From Parvularcula sp. (lineage in GTDB: Bacteria > Pseudomonadota > Alphaproteobacteria > Caulobacterales > Parvularculaceae): a DNA stretch of 7,066 bases. Position 1 is the first letter of the stretch. Each line of letters opens with the position of its first letter. The notes below the pieces were generated by a model. The model saw only the letters and a list, made by a program, of their open reading frames with translations, was not told the origin of the DNA and searched no databases. The stretch lies in the NCBI GenBank assembly GCA_003506635.1, contig DNZB01000391.1:2671-9736 (forward strand), in the 5' to 3' direction. Shown in pieces: positions 1 through 5,317 of the stretch. Both the position numbers and the translations under genes were made by a program.

Positions 1-2
1 AT

Positions 3-854
3 GTTTCGCTGTCGGCGCTGGAGGCGACGCTCTTCACGCCTGAAAACCTCGGCCTCGTCGACATAAACGTCGTCGCCGCCGGGGCGGGCGGCGAACCCGT
101 CACGGAGGCGGGGGCTTCGCCGCGAAGGACAGCGCTTCGCTATGATGTGCGCATTGACGCCGACGACAACGTCACTATCAGCGGACGCGGCCTCAACAGC
201 GAGTGGCGCGCTAGCGCGCTCATTTCCGGAACTTCGAGCCGGCCTCTTATCCTCGGCACGATGAACCTCGATCGCGGCGATCTTGAGTTTTCCGGCAGGC
301 GCTTCGACCTTACACGCGGTTCGATCGGGTTTGACACGCTCGCCCCGAACGATCCGACCATCGACATTCGCGCCGAACGTGAAACGCGTGACGGCGCCAG
401 CGTCGCCGTGGTGATCTCCGGCCGCAGCTCGGCGCTGAAGGTTTCCCTTGAATCGACGCCGTCGCTGCCGAGCGACGACGTGATGGCCCTGATCCTTTTC
501 GATAAACCCGCAGACGAGTTGTCGGCGTTCCAGTCGCTGCAAGTCGCGGATGCGCTGACGCAGCTTGGCGGCGTCGGAGTCTTCGGCGGCAAAGGCTTTA
601 CGGGTGCGGCGCGCGACGCGATCGGTCTTGATCTCCTCAATATCGATGTCGATCAAACAGACACTTCGGCCTCGCTGCTGACTGTCGGCAAATATGTCAC
701 CGACGGGCTTTTCGTCTCGGCGTCGCAAAATGCGCGCGGCGAGAACGGCTCGCTGCGCATCGAATATGAAATAGGACAGTCATTCTCCGTTGAAACCGAG
801 CTGCGCCAGGATGGCGACCAGACCGTGTCGGCGAACTGGAAGAAAGACTTCTAG
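3..854 (+). CDS. tamB: TamB, C-terminal fragment (translocation and assembly module inner-membrane component)
   Basis: This is the 3' end of a gene that enters from the left edge; the frame is open from base 3, giving 283 residues before TAG at 852-854. The GTG at 147 is an internal codon, not a start. TamB is a large periplasm-spanning beta-helical groove protein anchored in the inner membrane that works with the Omp85 protein TamA and is linked to outer-membrane protein assembly and phospholipid transport. Visible support: beta-rich repeats of the type GxxxLDRGDLEFSGRRFDLTRGSIGF-like (about fragment residues 85-110), the DUF490/TamB segment with SDDVMALILFDKP followed by a SAFQSLQVADAL helix, then VGKYVTDGLFVSASQ and alternating strands to a terminal phenylalanine (WKKDF), typical of the family's C-terminus. 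The N-terminal anchor and most of the protein lie outside the window. tamA, its usual partner, would be expected further left but is not seen. The stop overlaps that of the convergent gene. Confidence 0.87.
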   Translation, partial: VSLSALEATLFTPENLGLVDINVVAAGAGGEPVTEAGASPRRTALRYDVRIDADDNVTISGRGLNSEWRASALISGTSSRPLILGTMNLDRGDLEFSGRRFDLTRGSIGFDTLAPNDPTIDIRAERETRDGASVAVVISGRSSALKVSLESTPSLPSDDVMALILFDKPADELSAFQSLQVADALTQLGGVGVFGGKGFTGAARDAIGLDLLNIDVDQTDTSASLLTVGKYVTDGLFVSASQNARGENGSLRIEYEIGQSFSVETELRQDGDQTVSANWKKDF

Positions 855-1219
855 CCGGCGGCGACAAGCGGCGGCTGTGATTTCTGACGCAACACGGCGA
901 GCGCAGCGTCGATCGCTTCTTTGCGCTGCGCCATTTCATCAATCAGTCGGCGGCGCTTGGCGCGCTCTGCGATGAGCGATGAACGCAATTCCAGGAGATC
1001 GGCGACGCGCTGATTGAGCAGCGCGCGCTGGTGCGATGGCGAGGGCTTTGCCCCGTTCGGCGCTCTCGTCGTCTCAAGGCGCGCGAGGTTCAGCGCCAGG
1101 TCAGCCTCAAGCGTGGCGAGGCGGTCTGCGAAGTGCTGTTCCTCGGTGCGCGCGGACGCGAGCTTCGCGGACAAGGCCGCAAGCGCGGCGCCGGCGTGAG
1201 CGGTTGGTGAATGTACCAT
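851..1219 (-). CDS. hypothetical coiled-coil protein, 122 aa
   Basis: I do not recognise a family. The 122-residue product is almost entirely helical and charged: Ala/Leu/Glu/Arg-rich heptad-like stretches at about residues 10-50 and 66-112 (for example ADRLATLEADLALNLARLE and DLLELRSSLIAERAKRRR) are separated by a Pro-rich break (APNGAKPSPSH). It has no Cys, no signal peptide and no membrane segment. The start is supported by a GAAGGGA Shine-Dalgarno sequence (1229-1235) 9 bases ahead of ATG. It reads toward tamB and ends within it: its TAG is the complement of 851-853. Length and helical character recall small flagellar chaperone or FliJ-like proteins, but no diagnostic motif supports that; a cytosolic helical-hairpin protein is all that can be said. 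The good ribosome site and a frame spanning the whole interval favour a real gene, but the TamB frame on the other strand does not test it. Confidence 0.62.
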   Translation of the reverse strand: MVHSPTAHAGAALAALSAKLASARTEEQHFADRLATLEADLALNLARLETTRAPNGAKPSPSHQRALLNQRVADLLELRSSLIAERAKRRRLIDEMAQRKEAIDAALAVLRQKSQPPLVAAG

Positions 1220-1350
1220 GAAGCGCGGTCCCTTCGGCGACGGGTTCTTCCATGGTTACCACTCAAGGTTGAATACAATTCTAACCACAATCATTGCTTT
1301 TTATGGCGGGATCGTCCAGAAAACTGTGGAAAAGCTATTATAAATCAAAG
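1220..1350. other. AT-rich intergenic gap between tRNA-Met and the coiled-coil gene
   Basis: This stretch is clearly more AT-rich than its surroundings and holds the leader of the coiled-coil gene. On the - strand it carries a TATAAT hexamer (1337-1342) that lacks a matching -35, since that position falls inside the tRNA. It also has a TTTTCCACA sequence (1325-1333) one base from the DnaA-box consensus, and GTAACCAT (1252-1259), one base from a CtrA half-site. None of these is convincing alone. I see no factor-independent terminator after the tRNA, so the tRNA transcript may be processed from a longer RNA that continues into the downstream gene. Confidence 0.4.
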
Positions 1351-1427
1351 TGGTAGCCGGGGGCAGAATTGAACTGCCGACCTCAGGGTTATGAATCCTG
1401 CGCTCTCACCAACTGAGCTACCCGGCC
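1351..1427 (-). tRNA. tRNA-Met (CAT anticodon, elongator type)
   Basis: The 77-base gene folds as a full cloverleaf with CCA encoded. Acceptor GGCCGGG pairs with CCCGGCT (6 Watson-Crick pairs plus G1-U72), the D arm is GCTC/GAGC, the anticodon arm is CAGGA-TTCATAA-CCCTG, the variable loop has 5 bases, and the T arm is GGCAG/CTGCC with loop TTCAATT; the discriminator is A73. Anticodon CAT could mean elongator Met, initiator fMet or lysidine-modified Ile2. A paired first base and the lack of the three G-C pairs of initiators exclude fMet. The GGnnGGGTAGCTCAG...CTACCA ends match alphaproteobacterial elongator tRNA-Met. An oddity is A31 facing C39 at the base of the anticodon stem instead of the usual A-U pair. 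The gene lies 42 bases after the oxidoreductase stop. Confidence 0.93.
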
Positions 1428-1438
1428 GGGAGCGGGCG

Positions 1439-1466
1439 CTATAGCGACGGCGGACCCGGCGGGCAA
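1439..1466 (-). promoter_or_regulatory. candidate tRNA-Met promoter (sigma-70 type)
   Basis: On the - strand TTGCCC (complement of 1461-1466) is followed after 16 bases by CTATAG (1439-1444), placing a start site about 5 bases before the mature tRNA end. The stretch between -10 and tRNA is very GC-rich, as is usual for growth-rate-controlled stable RNA promoters. The -35 matches TTGACA at 4 of 6 positions. The tRNA could also be read through from the oxidoreductase gene. Confidence 0.45.
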
Positions 1467-1469
1467 GAC

Positions 1470-2570
1470 TTACGCGAGCGACGTTACATGATCAGCGATT
1501 GCAAGGCAGGCGGTGAGGCCCGGCGATTCGATGGCGTAAAGGCCGATGTAGCCTTTCGTTCCGTGGGCTTCGGGCGTTGAGAAAATGAAGTCTCCTTCCT
1601 CGCCGGGGCCGGTCGCTTTCGGTCTTTGGCCGGCATAGCCCGCCTGCAATTGCGCAAAGTCGAGGGCGGGCCAGAATTTCGCGGCGGCGTCGTGAAACAT
1701 CCGGCGGCGCGTTTCGTCGACGGCGTAATCGCCGAGACTTGCGTCCCAGCGAATGTCCGGCCCCAGTCGCGCCTGGCCGCCGAGGTCGCGGGTATAGTGG
1801 ACGCCCTGACTATCGGCCGTATGCAGAGGATAAATAAGGCGCGAAAACGGCGCCTTGCCGGAGACGGTGAAGTACTGCCCCTTCGCCGGGCGGATCATCG
1901 GAATATGCGAAGGCTGAAGCCCCGCGATCGAGCGCGCGACCACGTCAGCCCAAAGGCCCGCCGAATTGACGACAAGGCGCGCCGACAAGGTCAGCGGCTC
2001 CGCGCCGCCGACATCGAGATCAATTCCCCGCGCCGTCACGCGCCCGCCGAGGACCGGCGAGGAACAGGCGAACACGCCGCCCGCATTCTCGAAATCGCCG
2101 AGGAGCGAGAGCATGAGCCCATGGCTGTCGATGACGCCTGAACTCGGCGAGAGGAGCGCGGCCTCGCAGCGAAGGCCCGGCTCAAGCGCCGCGGCCTCAA
2201 CGCCGCTGATCAGCGTCAGATCGCTGACGCCGTTCCGGCGCGCGACGCCTTCGAGCGCCTTCAACCTGTCGATGTCGGGCGCGTCGGTCGCCACGATCAG
2301 CTTCTCGCAGCGCACGTGACTGACGCCGCGCCCGGCGCAATAGGCGTACAGCTTTTCCTTGCCCCGGACGCACAGCCGCGCGCGCCAGCCGCCGGGCCGG
2401 TAATAGAGACCCGCGTGAATCACTTCGGAATTGCGCGACGAAGTCTCAGCGCCGAAAAGCGCATTGCGCTCAAGCAGGATCACTTCCCGTCCCGCCAGCG
2501 CAAGCGCGCGCGCGACGGCGAGCCCGACGACGCCGGCGCCGATGACGACGACGTCCGCCCGTTCGCCCAT
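1470..2570 (-). CDS. FAD-dependent oxidoreductase, L-2-hydroxyglutarate oxidase/dehydrogenase-like (DAO family)
   Basis: The 366-residue flavoprotein belongs to the D-amino-acid-oxidase (DAO) fold, nearest in motif pattern to LhgO/L2HGDH, which oxidise L-2-hydroxyglutarate to 2-oxoglutarate and pass electrons to quinone or oxygen. Seen directly: the Rossmann dinucleotide motif GAGVVG (residues 11-16) with Glu34 ending beta-2 for ribose binding; the flavin-proximal SSRNSEVIHAGLYY (44-57), closely resembling HNSGVIHSGIYY of human L2HGDH; KLIVAT at 90-95; VNSAGLWAD (201-209); the GVHYT...ARLGPD active-site strand pair (256-272); and the closing FAD segment AIESPGLTACLAIAD (346-360). It is shorter than E. 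coli LhgO (about 420 residues), mainly at the C-terminus. There is no signal peptide. The start codon directly follows the ykgJ-like stop (TAG|ATG) with only a weak GGA upstream, so translation is probably coupled. The substrate is inferred; another 2-hydroxyacid or an amino acid such as glycine-type substrates cannot be excluded. Confidence 0.93.
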   Translation of the reverse strand: MGERADVVVIGAGVVGLAVARALALAGREVILLERNALFGAETSSRNSEVIHAGLYYRPGGWRARLCVRGKEKLYAYCAGRGVSHVRCEKLIVATDAPDIDRLKALEGVARRNGVSDLTLISGVEAAALEPGLRCEAALLSPSSGVIDSHGLMLSLLGDFENAGGVFACSSPVLGGRVTARGIDLDVGGAEPLTLSARLVVNSAGLWADVVARSIAGLQPSHIPMIRPAKGQYFTVSGKAPFSRLIYPLHTADSQGVHYTRDLGGQARLGPDIRWDASLGDYAVDETRRRMFHDAAAKFWPALDFAQLQAGYAGQRPKATGPGEEGDFIFSTPEAHGTKGYIGLYAIESPGLTACLAIADHVTSLA

Positions 2571-2939
2571 CTAGTCCGTCGTCGCGACCCATTTCGGGTC
2601 GTCCTGCACTTCGCGCTCGAACTTCAGGAATTCATAATAGCCGCACCGCGACTGCGTCGGGAAGTCGCGGCAGATCTGGGGACGCGATTCATAGACCGTA
2701 CACTGACGTTTCTTCTGGTCGAGGAACATGCAGGCCGAACCGAAATGCCGGTCGTCTGCGTGTTTGAGAACGCGGGGGTTTTCCTTGTCGCCGCGCCTGG
2801 TGAATTTCCGCGCGGCTTGCGCCTCGGTCAGGTCGAAATGGCGGGCGAGCCGCTTCACGTCGCGCTTCGTCGCCGGGATATGGGCGTAGGTGCAGCAATA
2901 AGCGACGCATTTGAGACAGTTATAGAGCTTCTTGGCCAT
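2571..2939 (-). CDS. YkgJ-family cysteine-cluster protein (zinc/iron-chelating domain)
   Basis: The 122-residue product carries eight cysteines in the pattern of the YkgJ/PF03692 family, small proteins thought to bind zinc or an iron-sulfur centre; their cellular role is largely unknown. The first cluster is C8-x2-C11-x3-C15-C16. The second part has C70 (SACMFL), C80 (QCTVYESRP), C90 (ICRDFP) and C99 (RCGYY), with the family-typical sequence YESRPQICRDFP. It is cytosolic by appearance. ATG at 2937-2939 is preceded by CGGGA (2946-2950) with a 6-base gap. It sits 57 bases after the mnmA stop and abuts the FAD enzyme gene. The pairing with a flavoprotein oxidoreductase and a sulfur-transfer enzyme is suggestive of a redox- or metal-linked role, but that is inference. 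Confidence 0.93.
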   Translation of the reverse strand: MAKKLYNCLKCVAYCCTYAHIPATKRDVKRLARHFDLTEAQAARKFTRRGDKENPRVLKHADDRHFGSACMFLDQKKRQCTVYESRPQICRDFPTQSRCGYYEFLKFEREVQDDPKWVATTD

Positions 2940-2957
2940 GAGGATTCCCGGTTGGAA

Positions 2958-2994
2958 GGCGCGACGAGAAGGGGGGTTTGAATAAAGTCGCGCC
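2958..2994. repeat. perfect 8-base inverted repeat between mnmA and ykgJ-like gene
   Basis: GGCGCGAC (2958-2965) and GTCGCGCC (2987-2994) are exact inverted copies separated by 21 bases. On the transcribed - strand the left arm begins one base after the mnmA stop, and the second arm ends 18 bases before the next ATG. The loop is split into a C-rich and an A/T-rich half. There is no T-run after the stem, so this is not a standard terminator; an mRNA-stability or processing hairpin, or a binding site, is possible. Confidence 0.5.
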
Positions 2995-2995
2995 G

Positions 2996-4168
2996 CTAGG
3001 CAACCGCCTCCCCCCGCCCCGCCGTTGCGGCGATCCAGCCGCCGCCGAGGACGCGATCATGGCCGTCTTCCGGCGAATAGAAAACGCAAGCCTGCCCCGG
3101 CGCGACGCCTTCTTCCGGCTCGTCAAGAACAACGGCGAGCGACCCGTCCCAGTCGAGCCGGGCGGGCCTCGGCGGGCGGGTTGAGCGCACTTTGACGGCG
3201 ACGCGCGTTCCGGCCCGCGCGGCGGCTTCGAGGGCGCCGTCGCCGATCCAGCTCGCCTCTTTCAATTGGATGCGCCCGACCATCAGCGCCTCGCGCGGGC
3301 CGACGATGACGCGCCGCGTCGCCGCGTCGAGGCGGATGACGAACAAGGGCTCGCCCGTCGCGACCCCAAGTCCGCGGCGCTGCCCGACCGTGTAGTGGAT
3401 CAGCCCGGGGTGGGTTCCCATCACCGCGCCGTCAACATGCACGATCTCTCCCGGTTCCGCCGCGCCGGGACGCAGGCGCTCGACGACAGAAGCGTATTTC
3501 CCTTCCGGCACGAAGCAGATGTCCTGGCTGTCCGGCTTGTCAGCGACCGCGAGGCCGAGCGCCGAAGCGATGCGCCGAACGTCGTCCTTCGGCATGTCGC
3601 CCAGGGGAAACCGCAGGAATTCAAGCTGTTCGCGCGAAGTCGAAAACAGGAAATAGCTTTGGTCGCGGCCCGCATCACGCGCGCGGCGCAACTCAGCGCC
3701 GCGCGCGCCTTCGACCCGGCGGATATAATGGCCGGTCGCCATCGCCGCGCCGCCGAGATCGCGCGCAACGTCGAGAAGGTCGCGAAACTTCACCCGCTCG
3801 TTACAGCGCACGCACGGGATCGGCGTCGCGCCGGCGAGGTAAGTGTCGGCGAAATCCTCCATGACGCTTTGTGAGAAGCGGTCTTCGTAATCGAGCACGT
3901 AATGCGGAATGCCGAGCCTGTCGGCGACATTGCGCGCGTCCTTGATGTCTTGCCCCGCGCAGCACGCGCCCTTGCGCTGGATCGCCGCGCCGTGGTCATA
4001 AAGTTGCAGCGTCACGCCGACCGCGTCGTAGCCGGACAGTTTGACCAGCGCGGCCGTCACCGAGGAATCAACCCCGCCTGACATCGCCACGACGACGGGC
4101 GCGCCGGAGGGCACGCCAAGATCGAGGCGCGGCAGGTCGAGATCGAGATCGGCGGTCAGCGTCGTCAT
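2996..4168 (-). CDS. mnmA: tRNA-specific 2-thiouridylase MnmA
   Basis: MnmA installs the 2-thio group on the wobble uridine (U34) of tRNA-Lys, -Glu and -Gln, taking persulfide sulfur from the IscS/Tus relay and using ATP to adenylate the base. The 390-residue protein has the N-terminal PP-loop ATPase motif SGGVDSS (30-36), then [11 protein letters not shown] and a GACC segment (67-70). The catalytic cysteine C119 lies in [11 protein letters not shown], the MATGHY motif is at 143-148, and the second catalytic cysteine C218 is in [11 protein letters not shown]; the pair matches E. coli C102/C199. [14 protein letters not shown] (255-268) and a C-terminal beta-barrel ending [11 protein letters not shown] (354-364) complete the family order. 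The length is slightly above E. coli's 368, due to an extra Asp/Leu-rich N-terminal leader of about 20 residues. No clear Shine-Dalgarno precedes the ATG; a five-codon ORF overlaps it by ATGA. A weak TTGGCC-17-ACTAAC pair lies just upstream. It heads the group with the ykgJ-like gene and the oxidoreductase. Confidence 0.97.
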   Translation of the reverse strand: MTTLTADLDLDLPRLDLGVPSGAPVVVAMSGGVDSSVTAALVKLSGYDAVGVTLQLYDHGAAIQRKGACCAGQDIKDARNVADRLGIPHYVLDYEDRFSQSVMEDFADTYLAGATPIPCVRCNERVKFRDLLDVARDLGGAAMATGHYIRRVEGARGAELRRARDAGRDQSYFLFSTSREQLEFLRFPLGDMPKDDVRRIASALGLAVADKPDSQDICFVPEGKYASVVERLRPGAAEPGEIVHVDGAVMGTHPGLIHYTVGQRRGLGVATGEPLFVIRLDAATRRVIVGPREALMVGRIQLKEASWIGDGALEAAARAGTRVAVKVRSTRPPRPARLDWDGSLAVVLDEPEEGVAPGQACVFYSPEDGHDRVLGGGWIAATAGRGEAVA

Positions 4169-4182
4169 GGCGCGCGAAACAT
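4165..4182 (-). other. possible five-codon leader ORF overlapping the mnmA start
   Basis: On the - strand ATG TTT CGC GCG CCA TGA encodes MFRAP, and its TGA overlaps the mnmA ATG as ATGA. The only purine-rich sequence upstream (AGGA at 4197-4200) is 14 bases away, too far for a good ribosome site. It could couple initiation at the otherwise site-less mnmA start, or simply be chance. Confidence 0.22.
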
Positions 4183-4218
4183 AGGGGCGAGGTTAGTCCT
4201 TTTCCAGTGTGCGAGGCC

Positions 4219-4236
4219 AAGCCGCTTTATCGGCTT
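4219..4236. repeat. small hairpin AAGCCG/CGGCTT in the flgL-mnmA gap
   Basis: AAGCCG (4219-4224) and CGGCTT (4231-4236) form a 6-base stem with a 6-base loop, lying 3 bases from REP-like unit 1. On the + strand it is followed by a short TTTCC, and on the - strand by GG, so it is at best a weak terminator on the strand that carries no gene. Confidence 0.35.
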
Positions 4237-4239
4237 TCC

Positions 4240-4278
4240 GTCACTCCGGACGCCGAAGGCGATCCGGGGTCCATCTCC
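4240..4278 (+). repeat. REP-like palindromic unit 1
   Basis: The unit begins GTCACTCCGGA and ends TCCGGGGTCCATCTCC. It folds with an outer 7-pair stem (4244-4250 with 4263-4269, including one G-U), a single bulged A (4262), an inner CGCC/GGCG stem (4251-4254 with 4258-4261) and a GAA loop. The GTCaC...CCGGGGTCCA pattern resembles short palindromic repeats scattered between genes in many alphaproteobacteria. It is in inverted orientation to the unit at 4311-4356. Confidence 0.6.
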
Positions 4279-4310
4279 TGAACTATCCGCGCGCGACGTG
4301 GCGAATTGCG

Positions 4311-4356
4311 GGAGCTGGTCCCCGGGTTCGCGCGAAGACGCGCGCCCCGGGGCGAC
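4311..4356 (-). repeat. REP-like palindromic unit 2, inverted relative to unit 1
   Basis: Read on the - strand it begins GTCGCCCCGGGG and ends CCCGGGGACCAGCTCC, matching both ends of unit 1. It folds into CCCCGGG/CCCGGGG (4320-4326 with 4346-4352), a small internal loop, a CGCGCG/CGCGCG inner stem (4329-4334 with 4339-4344) and an AAGA loop. This very stable structure lies 38 bases past the flgL stop, so it may protect the flgKL mRNA end or impede readthrough into mnmA. The lack of a T-run argues against a canonical terminator. Confidence 0.6.
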
Positions 4357-4393
4357 GGGGCATCCAAAACGCGGGCCTCGATCGCGTTCGCCG

Positions 4394-5311
4394 CTACAGG
4401 AAATTCAAGAGCGACAATTCGCGCGACTGCGCGAGGGCTTGCGCCGCCGCTTCGATCGCGAGGCGGTCCTGATCGAGGCGGGCGACGACCTCCGCAAGGT
4501 CGACGTCTTCAATCTCCGAGGCGACGATCTCGGCAAGATTGCGGCGCTGGACGTTGCGGCCCTCGGCCGCTTCGACCTGGCCTTGCGAAACGCCGTTCGC
4601 GCCTTGATGTTCGATGAGCGCGGCGGAGAGCGCGTCTAAAGCCGCGACCTGATCGACGACGAACACCGCTTGCGCGGCCGTCAGCTGGCCGGAGAACGAC
4701 CCGAGAGTTCCGGGCGCTTCGGCGATTTCCTTAAGGCTCGCAAGGATGCCGCCGGCGATTTCCCGCGCGGTCGCGCCGCCGTCGACGGTCGTTCCTTCCT
4801 CGACCGGAAGACGCACGCGGGTCCCGGTCCGGAACAGGTCGTCGACATCGGCGCTCGCGACGAGATCGTCGATCGACCGCGCATCGACCGGGGGCGCCGC
4901 GCCGTCGGTTCCGCCGAAGACATAGACGCCGCCTGTCTCCGTATTGAGCGCCGAAAGAATGCGCTGCGCTTCGGTGGCGAGTTCCGGCGCGATGAGGTCC
5001 GCCGAACCCGTCGCGAGCGCCGTGATGAACCGGTCGCGCAGGCGCGCAAGACTGTCAGCGATCGTTTGAAGCCCCGCTTCTTGCACCTGCAAGCGCGCGG
5101 CGGCGACATTCGCCGCGCGCTCATAAGCGGTTGCGCGCGTCAGCACGCCTTCGGAATCGAGAAGCTGCTGCGTGCGCACGCCGACGCCGCTGTAACTGTC
5201 GGAGACCTTGCCGCTCGCGAGCTGCGCCTGGCGCGCTTCGGCGCCGCTTTGCGCGCGCTGAAAGCTGGCGAGCAGGATTTGCTGAAAGCCGAGATCGGAA
5301 ATGCGGGTCAT
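4394..5311 (-). CDS. flgL: flagellar hook-associated protein 3 FlgL
   Basis: FlgL (HAP3) is exported through the flagellar type III channel and forms the outer ring of the hook-filament junction, on which flagellin polymerises. The 305-residue product has the flagellin-like N-terminal helical domain (about 1-140), starting MTRISDLGFQQILLASFQRAQ-like, with ASGKVSDSYSG (32-42) and GVYVFGGTDG in the middle, as in FlgL proteins. The C-terminal helical domain contains ASEIEDVDLAEVVARLDQ and ends QSRELSLLNFL, the typical FlgL close. No Cys or Trp is present, as is common in exported axial proteins. Length fits the family (E. coli FlgL 317). The ATG lies 6 bases after the flgK stop; TAGG, formed by that stop codon plus one base, is the likely ribosome site, indicating coupled translation in a flgK-flgL operon. 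Confidence 0.95.
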   Translation of the reverse strand: MTRISDLGFQQILLASFQRAQSGAEARQAQLASGKVSDSYSGVGVRTQQLLDSEGVLTRATAYERAANVAAARLQVQEAGLQTIADSLARLRDRFITALATGSADLIAPELATEAQRILSALNTETGGVYVFGGTDGAAPPVDARSIDDLVASADVDDLFRTGTRVRLPVEEGTTVDGGATAREIAGGILASLKEIAEAPGTLGSFSGQLTAAQAVFVVDQVAALDALSAALIEHQGANGVSQGQVEAAEGRNVQRRNLAEIVASEIEDVDLAEVVARLDQDRLAIEAAAQALAQSRELSLLNFL

Positions 5312-5317
5312 AAGCGC

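Noticed and set aside
1252..1259. GTAACCAT near the coiled-coil gene as a CtrA half-site
   Set aside because: One mismatch, no second half-site, and the gene has no known link to the CtrA regulon.
1325..1333. DnaA-box-like TTTTCCACA on the - strand
   Set aside because: A single copy with one mismatch and no cluster or origin context; no basis for an origin or regulatory call.
1303..1356. 17-codon + strand ORF in the AT-rich gap ending inside the tRNA
   Set aside because: There is no ribosome site, and its stop lies within the antisense of the tRNA; its length is expected by chance in AT-rich sequence.
1351..1427. Initiator tRNA-fMet or lysidine-type tRNA-Ile2
   Set aside because: The first acceptor pair can form (G-U) and the three stacked G-C pairs of initiators are missing; the ends match elongator tRNA-Met. 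Ile2 is not wholly excluded without clade comparison.
1427..1470. tRNA-associated integration site for a mobile element
   Set aside because: No integrase, no direct repeat of the tRNA 3' end and no foreign base composition next to the tRNA.
4311..4356. Rho-independent terminator for flgKL
   Set aside because: The hairpin is strong but no T-run follows on the - strand, and it matches the REP-like unit instead.
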